From Candidatus Dormiibacterota bacterium (lineage in GTDB: Bacteria > Chloroflexota > Dormibacteria > Aeolococcales > Aeolococcaceae), in NCBI GenBank assembly GCA_003162415.1, contig PMOL01000008.1:62001-126000 (forward strand): a stretch of 64,000 bases of DNA, given 5' to 3'. A program made the position numbers and the translations under genes. Each line of letters opens with the position of its first letter. The stretch's first letter is position 1. The notes under the pieces were generated by a model, which saw nothing but the letters and a program-made list of their open reading frames with translations, had not been told where the DNA came from and did no database searches. Shown one piece after another: positions 8,068 through 16,721 of the stretch.

Positions 8068-8855
8068 TTGCTCACCGTCGGGAAGCCGAGCAGGTAGCTC
8101 AGGACGAACCAGGTGTGCGAGGAGCGCTCGCCGATCCGGCAGTACGTGATCACCGACTTGTCGGCGGTGACGCCCTGCGCCGCGTAGAGCTCGCGGAGCG
8201 CGTCGGCCGGCTTGAACGTATCGTCGTCCTGGATGGCCTGCGCCCAGGGGATGTTGGCGGCGCCGGGGATGTGTCCGGCGCGCTGCGCGCCCTCGTTCGA
8301 GTACTCCGGCGGTGCGGAGATCTCGCCCTTGAACTCGGCAGGCGAGCGAACGTCGACGAGCGCGCGACCCTCGACGCCGAGCGCCTTCTCGACATCGCCG
8401 CGGAAGCTGCGAATCGAGGTGTCGGCATCCGGCGCCCTGTAGGAGGTAGCGGTGAACGATGGGGTTTCCTCGGTGACCTCGCGTCCCTCATCGATCCACT
8501 TGCGGCGTCCGCCGTTGAGCAGCCGGATGTCCGCGTGGCCGTAGATGCGGAAGGTCCAGAAGGCGAATGCCGCGAACCAGTTGCGGAAGTCGCCGTACAG
8601 GACGAGCGTCGTGTCCGGGGTCGCTCCGATCCTCGAGAGAAGGTGCTCGAACTGCTCCTTGGAGAGGATGTCGCGGCGAACCGGATCGTTGATGTCGCGC
8701 TTCCAGTCGACGAGGGTCGAGCCGGGGATGTGGCCCAACTCGTACGAGGCAGACGGGTCGTAGTCGACTTCGAGCACCCGCACCTGCGGGTCGGTGAGGT
8801 GGCCGGCCAGCCACTCGGTGGTGACCAGGACCTCTGGATGGGCGTATTCGGTCAT
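7986..8855 (-). CDS. Thiosulfate/3-mercaptopyruvate sulfurtransferase (two-rhodanese-domain)
   Basis: A 289-residue tandem-rhodanese protein. The inactive N-terminal domain spans about residues 5-130 and the catalytic one about 155-280. The active-site loop CRIGERSSHT begins at Cys239, the persulfide-forming residue. CRIGER with two serines is the form usual in actinobacterial CysA/SseA enzymes that favour thiosulfate. It transfers sulfane sulfur to cyanide or thiol acceptors. ATG 8855 has AGGAG 8 nt upstream. Its 3' end overlaps the convergent MFS gene by 82 bp. It stands alone, with no sulfate-assimilation genes beside it. Confidence 0.93.
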   Translation of the reverse strand: MTEYAHPEVLVTTEWLAGHLTDPQVRVLEVDYDPSASYELGHIPGSTLVDWKRDINDPVRRDILSKEQFEHLLSRIGATPDTTLVLYGDFRNWFAAFAFWTFRIYGHADIRLLNGGRRKWIDEGREVTEETPSFTATSYRAPDADTSIRSFRGDVEKALGVEGRALVDVRSPAEFKGEISAPPEYSNEGAQRAGHIPGAANIPWAQAIQDDDTFKPADALRELYAAQGVTADKSVITYCRIGERSSHTWFVLSYLLGFPTVSNYDGSWSEWGNSVGLPIEKEAREAVAV

Positions 8856-9085
8856 GAGGAAATGCTCCTGTTGCTGTTGGCTGTTCCTGAGCGGCGAAGG
8901 GCCGCACGGTTGCGAGATGTCGGACGCGGGCGCTGCGCCGTCGCGTTCCCGGACTTCACGAGGCCTAGGCTGGACAGCTTGCCCTGTCAGACCGGCAGCG
9001 TCCCCAGTCGAGCCAGCGACGGCGGGTCAGCCGAGGTGTCTCGTCCATGTGTGAGCCGGATGGTATGGAATCCCGACTGCCGAAG

Positions 9086-9814
9086 TCAAGTTTCCATCCC
9101 TCCCACGCGTCGCGCCATGAGGTAGGCCCGGGTGGTCTGCACCTCGACGTCGAGGTAGGGTGCACGGACCAGCCGTGCCTCGACTTCGAAGCCGGCCGCC
9201 GTCACCTCCCCCACCAGCCATTCGGCGTCGAAGAAGCGGAAGTCCATGTCGACACCGACGCCGAGCATCTCGTCGGCGTGGACCGTGGCCTCGCCGAACT
9301 CACCGAGATGGACGGCGACAAGGAGCAGGCCTCTGTCGACGACGGTGCGGTGGAACTCGCGCAGCGCGGCGCGGATCTCCGCGTCGCTGGTGAGATGGAT
9401 GATCGAGTAGAAGGCGATCAGCCCCTTCCACCGGCCGGCCGCGGCCTCGAGCGCGGTCATCGTCCCGACCTCGAAGGTGAGTTCCGGGTGCAGCGCACGC
9501 GCCCGGTCCACCATCGCCGGCGAGAGATCGATACCGGTGACCGCGACTCCCAGGTCCGCGAGGAAGGCTGCGACATGCCCGGGACCGCAGCCGGCGTCGC
9601 AGACCGAGGCTTGCGGACCGAACTGGTCTCGCAGCTGTTCGGCAAACGCTGTCAGCAGCGCTCGGTCGAGCCGCTTGTGGCGCAGCTCGTCGTGCACGCG
9701 CTCGGTGTAGGCATCGGTGACCGCGTCGTAGCTCCGTCGGACTCGTGACTGGTGCTCCGGTATGGCCTCGCCGCCTGCTATGTTCGCGGCGCCATGCGCC
9801 CTTGGACCGTTCAC
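9086..9814 (-). CDS. Class I SAM-dependent methyltransferase
   Basis: The fold is clear: motif I SVCDAGCGPGHVAAFLADLG, motif II VTGIDLSPAMVDRA and a post-motif FYSIIHL segment, as in Methyltransf_25/11 enzymes of unknown substrate. The N-terminal helix SYDAVTDAYTERVHDELRHK is also family-like. The start is uncertain. The frame stays open to 10174, but that part is the antisense of the divergent DUF3054 gene. GTG 9814 is the nearest canonical start that keeps the family N-terminus, giving 242 residues with a 21-bp overlap of the divergent gene. An ATA at 9763 or another rare start is possible. Confidence 0.82.
   Translation of the reverse strand: MNGPRAHGAANIAGGEAIPEHQSRVRRSYDAVTDAYTERVHDELRHKRLDRALLTAFAEQLRDQFGPQASVCDAGCGPGHVAAFLADLGVAVTGIDLSPAMVDRARALHPELTFEVGTMTALEAAAGRWKGLIAFYSIIHLTSDAEIRAALREFHRTVVDRGLLLVAVHLGEFGEATVHADEMLGVGVDMDFRFFDAEWLVGEVTAAGFEVEARLVRAPYLDVEVQTTRAYLMARRVGGMET
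9779..9784 (+). promoter_or_regulatory. Putative -10 element (TATGTT) of the DUF3054 gene
   Basis: TATGTT ends 9 nt before ATG 9794, and no Shine-Dalgarno is present between them. The layout suggests a leaderless or very short leader transcript. Confidence 0.4.
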
Positions 9815-10192
9815 GCCCTCGCCGTCGGCGTCGACGCGGTGTGCCTGGCAGTCTTCGTCGCGCTGGGCCGTGCCAGTCACGACATCTCCTCGGGAATTGC
9901 CTGGTATCTCACCGTGCTCTGGCCGTTCCTCGTCGGATGGTTCGTGGTCGCGCTCGCACTGCAGCTGTACAGAGCGCCACTCGATCGATGGGCGATCCTC
10001 GCCTGCACGTGGGTGGCGGGGAGCGCGATCGGTCTCGCGCTGCGAGCCGGCATCACCCACCGCAACACGCCGATCGCCTTCATCGTTGTGACGTTCATCT
10101 TCATCGGCCTGACCACCTCCGGGTGGCGGCTGTTCGTGCATGGCCTCGACAGGGTGCGCAGCCGCGACGCGCACTCGCCGCGGATCAGCTGA
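9794..10192 (+). CDS. DUF3054 family membrane protein
   Basis: A 132-residue protein with four hydrophobic helices. It shows the DUF3054 pattern: an early Asp in the first helix, VALGRASHD, a WPFLVGWF helix, a central GSAIGLALR segment and a C-terminal TSGWRLF. These proteins are common in actinobacteria and have no established function. ATG 9794 is chosen over an upstream TTG (9752) because the domain begins here and a TATGTT hexamer lies just upstream. Its last 8 bp overlap the end of the convergent ABC-2 permease gene. Confidence 0.85.
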   Translation: MRPWTVHALAVGVDAVCLAVFVALGRASHDISSGIAWYLTVLWPFLVGWFVVALALQLYRAPLDRWAILACTWVAGSAIGLALRAGITHRNTPIAFIVVTFIFIGLTTSGWRLFVHGLDRVRSRDAHSPRIS

Positions 10193-11069
10193 TCACCCGA
10201 CGGCGGAAGTTCCGAGTCCCCGTCCACAGGAACAGCGCGCTGAACGCGAGCAGCACCGGGTAGACCACCCAGAGCGACATGTGCGGCGCAGTGGTCAGGG
10301 CACCTCGCATCCCCTCGTTGATATAGATGAGCGGATTGACGAGCACGAGGATCTGCAACCAGTGGAAACCACCGATCGTCACCGGCGCGAGCGTCGTCCA
10401 TGAGTAGTACGTGCCGCCGAGAAAGGTCAGCGGCAGGATGATGATCCCGAAGAGCAGGGGCACGGTTCGCGGATCGAAGATGGTCCCGAAGGTGAGGCCG
10501 AGCGAGGAGCAGGTGATGCATCCGAGCGGGATGAGCGTGATCAACGCGAACCAGTGCACCTGCAGGTTGATGTGCACGCCATTGGCGTGGACCACGGCCG
10601 CGATCGGGAACACGATCGCCGCGGCCAGCAGCCCCTGGATGGCCCCGAAAAGGACCTTCTCCATGGCGACCAGCGATACCGGCAGCGGTGCGAGGACGCG
10701 GTCCTCGATCTCCTTCGTATAGCCGAACTCCTGGACCATCGGCAGCGCGACGGCCTGGATCCCCTGGAACATCATCGAGAGGCCGACCACTCCGGCGACG
10801 AGGATGGTCGCAAACGCGGACTCCCCCGCCACACCGCGACCGCCGCCGACTCCCTGCCCGATGGTCGGGAAGACGTAGAGGAAGACGAAGCAGAGCAGGA
10901 AGGGCTGGATCACCGTTCGCGGAATGAATTCGCGCAGGCGTTTCCGGAGCACCACCAGGTCGCGAAGGAGCAGCGCGCCGAACGCGATTCGCGACGACGC
11001 GACCGACGAGCGGAGTGGCTGGAGGCTCGGCGGTGCGGTCGCCGGCGCCGGGGTGACGACTGCCGTCAT
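10185..11069 (-). CDS. ABC-2 type transporter permease
   Basis: A 294-residue membrane protein with six hydrophobic segments and the ABC-2 layout: a cytoplasmic N-terminus, EFIPRTVIQPFLLCFVFLYV as the first helix, the EIEDRVLAPLPV coupling region and a C-terminal PLIYINEGMRGAL motif. It would form the channel of an exporter with the ATPase encoded just upstream; their genes overlap by 4 bp (ATGA). The family includes drug, lipid-linked sugar and polysaccharide exporters, so the substrate cannot be assigned. Confidence 0.93.
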   Translation of the reverse strand: MTAVVTPAPATAPPSLQPLRSSVASSRIAFGALLLRDLVVLRKRLREFIPRTVIQPFLLCFVFLYVFPTIGQGVGGGRGVAGESAFATILVAGVVGLSMMFQGIQAVALPMVQEFGYTKEIEDRVLAPLPVSLVAMEKVLFGAIQGLLAAAIVFPIAAVVHANGVHINLQVHWFALITLIPLGCITCSSLGLTFGTIFDPRTVPLLFGIIILPLTFLGGTYYSWTTLAPVTIGGFHWLQILVLVNPLIYINEGMRGALTTAPHMSLWVVYPVLLAFSALFLWTGTRNFRRRVIS

Positions 11070-12070
11070 TCGCGAAGTTCCTTCCCGGTGAGGTTGATGA
11101 ACACGGCTTCGAGGTTCGGCTCGGCGACCTGAACGTCGCGCACCACGAAGCCCGCGCGGTCGGCGCTGTCGATGACCCGTATGAGCACGCGATCTCCGCC
11201 ACGCACCGCGAGCTGAACGGTTCCCTTCCGCGTCACGGCCGATTCAACGCCGACCACGTCCTGGCGCAGCCGGAATCCGAGCGCGTCGAGGTCGCCGTCA
11301 GCGGTGATGGTGACCATGGTGTCCGCACCGATCGTCTCCTTGAGGCGCGCCGGCGTGTCCAGGGCGAGGATCCTGCCGTGGTCCATGATCCCGATGCGGT
11401 TGCAGAGACTATCGGCCTCCTCCATGTTGTGGGTGGTGAGCAGCACCGTCTGGCCGCCGGTATGCAGCTCCCCGAGGATCTCCCAGAGCGCGATCCGGCT
11501 CTGAGGATCGAGGCCGGCGGTCGGCTCGTCGAGGAACAGCACCGCAGGGCGGTGCATGATCGCGCGCGCCACCATCAGGCGCTGGGCCAGGCCTCCGGAG
11601 AGTGCCATGACCGGTGCCCTGGCGCGCTCCGTCAGCCGGAACCGGACGAGCAAGTCATCGGCAGCCTGGCGGGACGCCTGGGATCCCATGCCGAAGAACC
11701 GACCGTGGAAGTACAGGTTCTCCCAGACCGTCAGGGCGCGGTCCAGCGTGTTGGTCTGCGGCACCACCCCGATCAGTTGCTTGGCGACCGCCGGGTGTGC
11801 AACGACGTCAACGTCACCGACGTATGCCTGGCCGTGGGTGGGGATGGTTCGCGTGGTGAGCATGCTCGCGGTGGTCGTCTTGCCCGCGCCGTTGGGGCCG
11901 AGCAGGCCGAAGATCTCTCCCTGGAACACGGTGAGGTTGAGACCGTCGACGGCCTTGACCGTCCCCGTGTAGATCTTGGTGAGGTCGACGGTGCGGATCA
12001 CCGCGGGTCTCTCGCCTGCACTGCGGGCGGCGTCCGCGGTGGCCGGATTCGCCGGTATCGTCGCTGTCAA
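11066..12070 (-). CDS. ABC transporter ATP-binding protein (drug-export, DrrA-like)
   Basis: A 334-residue ATPase with Walker A GPNGAGKTTT, signature LSGGLAQRLMVARA, Walker B VLFLDEPTAGLD and H-loop LLTTHNMEEAD. The C-terminal extension of about 90 residues is usual in DrrA-type exporters. TTG 12070 is chosen because GGAG lies 6 nt upstream and the product then begins MTATIPANPATADAARSAGE. The ORF continues to 12310, but that part runs antisense to a small plus-strand gene. It is cotranscribed with the ABC-2 permease through a 4-bp overlap. Confidence 0.93.
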   Translation of the reverse strand: MTATIPANPATADAARSAGERPAVIRTVDLTKIYTGTVKAVDGLNLTVFQGEIFGLLGPNGAGKTTTASMLTTRTIPTHGQAYVGDVDVVAHPAVAKQLIGVVPQTNTLDRALTVWENLYFHGRFFGMGSQASRQAADDLLVRFRLTERARAPVMALSGGLAQRLMVARAIMHRPAVLFLDEPTAGLDPQSRIALWEILGELHTGGQTVLLTTHNMEEADSLCNRIGIMDHGRILALDTPARLKETIGADTMVTITADGDLDALGFRLRQDVVGVESAVTRKGTVQLAVRGGDRVLIRVIDSADRAGFVVRDVQVAEPNLEAVFINLTGKELRE

Positions 12071-12165
12071 TCTGGCTCCATGTGAGATGGCCCGGCGCCG
12101 AGGGTCGCGCCGGATTTCCCACCATACCTGTCGACGCTGAAATGGGGACAGCGGCGAGCGAGGCC

Positions 12166-12171
12166 TACACT
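12166..12171 (+). promoter_or_regulatory. Putative leaderless -10 element (TACACT)
   Basis: TACACT ends 7 nt before ATG 12179 and fits the TANNNT-N6/7-start pattern seen at other genes here. No ribosome-binding site is present in the gap. Confidence 0.45.
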
Positions 12172-12178
12172 CCTTGCA

Positions 12179-12343
12179 ATGGTCGGCATCATTCTCCTGC
12201 TCGTCCTCGGTGCCGGCGTCGGTGCCCTGATCTTCTGGGGAATCCGGCTGCCGCCGACCCGGCCTCGTCCTGACAGCCGGTACCGGGGCCGCACGTACAT
12301 GTCGGTCCATCGCAAGCTCAAGCGCACCAAGCCCCCGGAGTGA
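12179..12343 (+). CDS. Small single-pass membrane protein (54 residues)
   Basis: It encodes 54 residues: a hydrophobic helix at positions 2-22 (starts MVGIILLLVLGAGVGALIFW), then a strongly basic tail with two RPR/RYRGR clusters ending HRKLKRTKPPE. GC at third codon positions is high, as in neighbouring genes. The gene fits exactly between the divergent ABC ATPase and the convergent KimA-like gene, which ends 13 bp further on. A TACACT hexamer sits 7 nt upstream. The family is not recognised. The topology is one helix with a positive cytoplasmic tail. Confidence 0.6.
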   Translation: MVGIILLLVLGAGVGALIFWGIRLPPTRPRPDSRYRGRTYMSVHRKLKRTKPPE

Positions 12344-12355
12344 GGCGCCGACGGA

Positions 12356-14173
12356 TTACTCGCGAAGTTGGAATGGCACCGACGTCACCACGACGCCGGG
12401 GTGATGCAGGAGCGCGAGCTTGAATGCGAGCTCGGACTGGTTGTGGAGCACTGTCTGGTACCAGGCGCGCGGCAGGATGTCGGGGAGGACGACGGTCACC
12501 GTGGGATCGCCTTCGCGATGGCACCTTTCGATCTCCGCGATCACGGGGCTGATCAGCTCGCGATAGGGAGAGGTGATCACCCGGAGCTCGACGTCGGGCG
12601 ACCAGTGCTTCCAGCGCTCGGGAAGCGACGCGTCGCGCGGGTCGTCCGAGTCGACACGGACGTGCACCGCGGTGATCCTGCTCGCCGTGGTGATGCTCAG
12701 CGCGTACTCCACCGCAGCGGCGCTTGCCGCGTTGAGGTCCTGGATGGGCACGATCACACGCTGCTTGCCCACCCGATGGCGCTTCGGCACTGAGGCCAGT
12801 TGCTTACGGGCGTGGGCGTAGTGTCGATGAATCGCCCAGAAGTTGAGTGCGAGCAGGGGCACGAGCAGAAGCACGATCCAGGCTCCCTCGAGAAACTTCG
12901 TGCTCGCAACGATGATTGCCACCGCACCGGTGGTGACCGCCCCCACCGCGTTGATCGCCAGTTTGAAGTGCCGGCGCTGCTCCTTGCTGTGCAGCCAGTG
13001 CACCACCATGCCCGACTGGGACAGCGTGAAACAGATGAAGACGCCAACCGCGTAGAGGGGGATCAGGGCATGGGTATTGCCCCCGAAGACGATCACGAGC
13101 GCGATCGCCAGGACGCCGATCACGATGATCCCGTTCGAGTATGCGAGCTTGAGGCCGCGATGGCTGAACTGGTGCGGGAAGTAGTCATCGCGCGACATCA
13201 CGGCAGCCAGCCGCGGAAACCCGTTGAACGACGTGTTGGCGGCGAGCAGCAGGATCGCGGCCGACGATATCTGCACGATGTAGAAGAGCGGGCTGTTGGG
13301 TGCCGTTGCTTCGCCGATCTGAGCGATCACATTGGATTGGTCGGTGGGAACGGCACCGATGCTTCGGCCGAGCACCGCAACGCCGAGGAACAGTGCGCCG
13401 AGCAGGCACGCCAGGATCGTCAACGTCCGGGCGGCATTTTGCGACTCCGGTGGCTCGAATGCCGGGACGCCGTTGGCGATCGCCTCCACGCCGGTCATCG
13501 CGGTGCATCCGCCCGCGAAGGCGCGCAGCACGAGAAACACACTCAGTCCCTCGGTGGCGCTCGGGATGGTGTGGAGTTGATGCGGCGGATTACCGGTCGC
13601 GATTCGGAAGGCCGCGATCAGGAGCAGCGCCGCAAGCGAGAGCACGAAGACGTATGTCGGCAGGATGAATGCGGCTCCCGCCTCGCGGACGCCGCGGAGA
13701 TTGATCACCATCAGCAGTAGGATCGCGACGACGTCGATCACCACCCGATACGGGTTGATCGCCGGAACGAAGGCGATCAGCGCGGCGACCCCGGCGCTCA
13801 CCGAGACGGCCACCGTGGTCAGGTAGTCGACCATCAGCGAACCGGCAGCCACCAACCCAGGAGTGCGGCCGAGATTCCGGCTCGCGACGGTGAACGACCC
13901 ACCGCCGTTTGGATACGCGTGGATCGTCTGGCGGTACGAGAGGACGACGATCGCAAGCAACAGCGCGATGCCTGCGGCGATGGGAAGGTCGAACGCGACA
14001 CCGGCCGTACCCGCGAGGAGCAGGACGTAGAGGATCTCGTCCGGGCCGTAAGCCACTGAGGACAGGGCATCGAGACCGAACGCCCCGATTCCCGCGGTCT
14101 TGCTCAGGCGCTCGTGTTGCTGCGCGGAACTGGGCAACGGGCGTCCCAGCAGGGCGCGACCCAGAACTCGCAT
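12356..14173 (-). CDS. APC-superfamily permease, KimA/YdaO-like potassium importer
   Basis: A 605-residue protein with about twelve membrane helices and a cytoplasmic C-terminal domain. The N-terminal sequence FGLDALSSVAYGPDEILYVL is very close to the signature of Bacillus KimA (YdaO), a high-affinity K+/H+ symporter of about 607 residues whose C-terminal domain binds c-di-AMP. The helices and the C-terminal domain (from about residue 470, with VIVPIQDLNAASAAAVEYAL) are intact. Amino-acid transport is the main alternative for APC proteins. A TAATCC hexamer 6 nt before ATG 14173 suggests a leaderless start. There is no c-di-AMP riboswitch-like leader. Confidence 0.8.
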   Translation of the reverse strand: MRVLGRALLGRPLPSSAQQHERLSKTAGIGAFGLDALSSVAYGPDEILYVLLLAGTAGVAFDLPIAAGIALLLAIVVLSYRQTIHAYPNGGGSFTVASRNLGRTPGLVAAGSLMVDYLTTVAVSVSAGVAALIAFVPAINPYRVVIDVVAILLLMVINLRGVREAGAAFILPTYVFVLSLAALLLIAAFRIATGNPPHQLHTIPSATEGLSVFLVLRAFAGGCTAMTGVEAIANGVPAFEPPESQNAARTLTILACLLGALFLGVAVLGRSIGAVPTDQSNVIAQIGEATAPNSPLFYIVQISSAAILLLAANTSFNGFPRLAAVMSRDDYFPHQFSHRGLKLAYSNGIIVIGVLAIALVIVFGGNTHALIPLYAVGVFICFTLSQSGMVVHWLHSKEQRRHFKLAINAVGAVTTGAVAIIVASTKFLEGAWIVLLLVPLLALNFWAIHRHYAHARKQLASVPKRHRVGKQRVIVPIQDLNAASAAAVEYALSITTASRITAVHVRVDSDDPRDASLPERWKHWSPDVELRVITSPYRELISPVIAEIERCHREGDPTVTVVLPDILPRAWYQTVLHNQSELAFKLALLHHPGVVVTSVPFQLRE

Positions 14174-14228
14174 CCGGCCGGATTATCACATGGCGGCGGT
14201 TCGCCGCTCCAACGACAGGATGCGATGA

Positions 14229-14256
14229 GGGACCGCGAGTCACGCCTCGCGGTCCC
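14229..14256. terminator. Strong hairpin after livK
   Basis: GGGACCGCGAG (14229-14239) pairs perfectly with CTCGCGGTCCC (14246-14256) across a 6-nt loop. It lies 14 bp beyond the livK stop on the minus strand and before the divergently oriented end of the KimA-like gene. It probably ends the liv operon transcript, although no T-tract follows. Confidence 0.6.
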
Positions 14257-14269
14257 CACGACAACGCGA

Positions 14270-15619
14270 TCAGTCGCTCGGTATACCGCTCGCAGGAGGT
14301 GTCGACGCCGCACCGGAGAAGGTGTTGATCGCACCGCTCGCGGTGTCATCGGTGGTCTCCACGGGTCCGAGCGTGGTGAGATTGCCGGTCGCATCGACCG
14401 TGACCATCTGCACACCCGTGAAGCCGTTGTGGTCGCTCGATGAGTAGGCGTACGGCGTCAGTCCCGGCCCGTCGGCCCAGTGGCTGCTCTCGACGGCGGC
14501 GACGATGCTCGCCCGAGTCGGGTTCTGCCCGGCGGCCTTGAGCGCCTGCACAAACGTGAAGGCCTCCGACATGCCGTATTCAACGTTGCCGTCCCACGGC
14601 AGCGACGGCGCGTAGGTCGCCTCGATGCTCTTGAAGAGGGTCACCCACGGGTTCGCCGAGGTTGTCAGCAGCGGGAGGTAGGTATCGCTGATCGTGCCGC
14701 CGATCAGGCCCGCGGGGAGCTTCTTGCCGAGCGCGCCGCCGGTGAGGATACCGGCGAGCGTCGGCGGATCCGATCCAACGTTGCTCACCACGAACTGGGC
14801 GTGATAGTTGAGTCCGGCCGCGCTCGCCTCAGCAATCGCCGTGAACAGTGGGACCGAGAAGCTCACGATCACCTGGACACCCTGCGCCTGCAGGCCCGCA
14901 ATCGCGGCACCGACCGCCATTGCACCGGCGGCTGTCGGCGTGTAGTACGCGGGCGTCGCGTCGACGTTCAGGCTCTTGCCCTGCAGCGCATCCGTCACGC
15001 CCGTGAAACCGTCGGTGCCGAACTCGTCATTCGGCCCCTGGAGGAAGAAGCCAACCTTCTTGCTGGCGAAGTTCTGCGCGATGTACTGTCCGAGGATCTT
15101 GCCTTCGATCGTGTAGTTGGGTTGCCAGCCGAAGGTCTCCGGGTATTGCGAGGTGTTGTTCCAACAGTTGCAGCCCGAGGCCACGAAGAGATCGGGGACG
15201 TGGTTGGAATTGAGGTAGCTCACCACCGACAGGTGAGTCGGCGTGCCCAGCGCCTGGAACATCGCGAAGACCTGGTCCTGCAGGACCAGCTTGTGGGTCT
15301 GGGTTGCAGTGCTGGTGGGGTTGTACTGGTCGTCGAGGTAGGTGTAGTTGATCTTCCTTCCGTTGACGCCACCGTGTGCGTTCACGTATTTGAAGTAGGC
15401 ATTGGCCGCCGGTGCGATCTCCGAGTAGCCCGGCGCGGCCGGCCCCGTGAGCGGCTGTGTGCTCCCGATGGTCACCTGGGTCGCCGTGATCCCCGGCGCC
15501 GACGCGGTGTTGGACGTGGACGTGGGAGTGGAGCTGCCGCAGGCCGCGGTCAGCAGCGCTGCCGCCCCGCCGGCGGCGGCCACCGCCAAGGTCCTCGATC
15601 TACTGATCTCTGGTCGCAT
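14270..15619 (-). CDS. livK: Branched-chain amino acid-type ABC transporter substrate-binding lipoprotein
   Basis: A 449-residue periplasmic-binding-fold protein of the Leu/Ile/Val or amide-binding class (Peripla_BP_6). The signal peptide ends in the lipobox LLTAAC with Cys27 as the lipidation site, followed by a Ser/Thr-rich linker. The mature part begins with GITATQVTIGSTQPLTGPAA, the usual first strand of the family. ATG 15619 has GGAG about 8 nt upstream; 37 upstream in-frame codons are rejected as low-complexity. It is the last gene of the five-gene liv cluster. The ligand may be a branched-chain amino acid, a short amide or an aromatic compound. Confidence 0.92.
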   Translation of the reverse strand: MRPEISRSRTLAVAAAGGAAALLTAACGSSTPTSTSNTASAPGITATQVTIGSTQPLTGPAAPGYSEIAPAANAYFKYVNAHGGVNGRKINYTYLDDQYNPTSTATQTHKLVLQDQVFAMFQALGTPTHLSVVSYLNSNHVPDLFVASGCNCWNNTSQYPETFGWQPNYTIEGKILGQYIAQNFASKKVGFFLQGPNDEFGTDGFTGVTDALQGKSLNVDATPAYYTPTAAGAMAVGAAIAGLQAQGVQVIVSFSVPLFTAIAEASAAGLNYHAQFVVSNVGSDPPTLAGILTGGALGKKLPAGLIGGTISDTYLPLLTTSANPWVTLFKSIEATYAPSLPWDGNVEYGMSEAFTFVQALKAAGQNPTRASIVAAVESSHWADGPGLTPYAYSSSDHNGFTGVQMVTVDATGNLTTLGPVETTDDTASGAINTFSGAASTPPASGIPSD

Positions 15620-15656
15620 ACGTGTGCTCCTTGTGTGTGGACAGCGGTTGGTGGGG

Positions 15657-16721
15657 TCATTGAGACGGGGACTCGGGGGAAGCCGGCAGGGCTGCGGGGC
15701 TGCGACTCGAACGCACGATCCGACCGGCACCGCGGACGATGGAGGCGATCCCTCCCGCGATCCCGCGGGGGAACACCAGGATCGCCACGATCAGGACGAT
15801 CCCATAGATCGCGGTGGGCACATTGTTGGCTATGTTGCTCGGGAGATTGAGGGTGGTGGCGAGATCCCCTGTCTTGACAGGCAGATACACGAGGACGAAC
15901 GAACCGAGCACAGCACCGGTCAGGCTGCCGAGGCCTCCGATCACCACCGCAGTGAGGAGTGACAGCGAGAGGGTTAGGGTGAATCCGCTTGGCGACGTCA
16001 GGGTCACCCAGTAGGCGAACAGCGACCCGGCAAGCCCAGCGCACGCCGCACTGATCATGTAGGCGAGCACCTGCGTGCGCGCGACATCGATGCCCGCAAG
16101 CCGCGCCGCGACCTCGTTGTCGCGCACCATCCGAAACCGCCTGCCGGTAGCGCCGCGCACCAGGTTTGCCAGCACGAAGAAGGTGATCACGGCGGCGGCA
16201 AGGGTGATCCAGGCGAGCCACTGTTCGGGGGAGAAATTCGCACCCAGGAAGGCGGGAGGTGCCGGCGACACGACGGTGAGGCCCTGATTGCCGCCGAAGA
16301 CGCTCGCGAAATGGGACGGCACCTGGGGCAGTGCCACCGCCAGGGCCAGGGTCGCACCGGCGAGATAGGGTCCGCGCAATCGTGCCCCGGCGATGCCGAC
16401 GATCGCGCCGGCGATCCCCGTGGTCGCGATCGACACCAGCAGCATGAGGATCATCGGCAGATCGGGATGCCAGGTGAGCAGCACCGACGTCGTATACGCC
16501 CCGATCATCATCAGCGCACCATGACCGAGCGAGACCTGACCGTTGATGCCGGTCAGCACGGTCAGGCCGGCCGCAGAGATCGCGTAAATCGCCACCTCGG
16601 TGACGTTGTAATTCGTGTACGCGTCAAAGACGAATGAGGTGAGGAGCAGCAGCACGAGGGCAAGCGCAAGGAAGAACAGTCCGTGGCGGAGCAGCGTCGA
16701 ACCACGCAGCGCCGTGCTCAT
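15657..16721 (-). CDS. livM: Branched-chain amino acid-type ABC transporter permease LivM
   Basis: A 354-residue permease with about nine hydrophobic helices. It carries the LivM marker LTGINGQVSLGHGALMMIGA near residue 55 and the coupling-loop segment AARLAGIDVARTQVLAYMIS near residue 205. It pairs with LivH to form the membrane channel. Its start overlaps the livH stop by 4 bp (ATGA), and livK follows 37 bp downstream. The C-terminus is extended by a Ser/Pro-rich tail. Confidence 0.95.
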   Translation of the reverse strand: MSTALRGSTLLRHGLFFLALALVLLLLTSFVFDAYTNYNVTEVAIYAISAAGLTVLTGINGQVSLGHGALMMIGAYTTSVLLTWHPDLPMILMLLVSIATTGIAGAIVGIAGARLRGPYLAGATLALAVALPQVPSHFASVFGGNQGLTVVSPAPPAFLGANFSPEQWLAWITLAAAVITFFVLANLVRGATGRRFRMVRDNEVAARLAGIDVARTQVLAYMISAACAGLAGSLFAYWVTLTSPSGFTLTLSLSLLTAVVIGGLGSLTGAVLGSFVLVYLPVKTGDLATTLNLPSNIANNVPTAIYGIVLIVAILVFPRGIAGGIASIVRGAGRIVRSSRSPAALPASPESPSQ

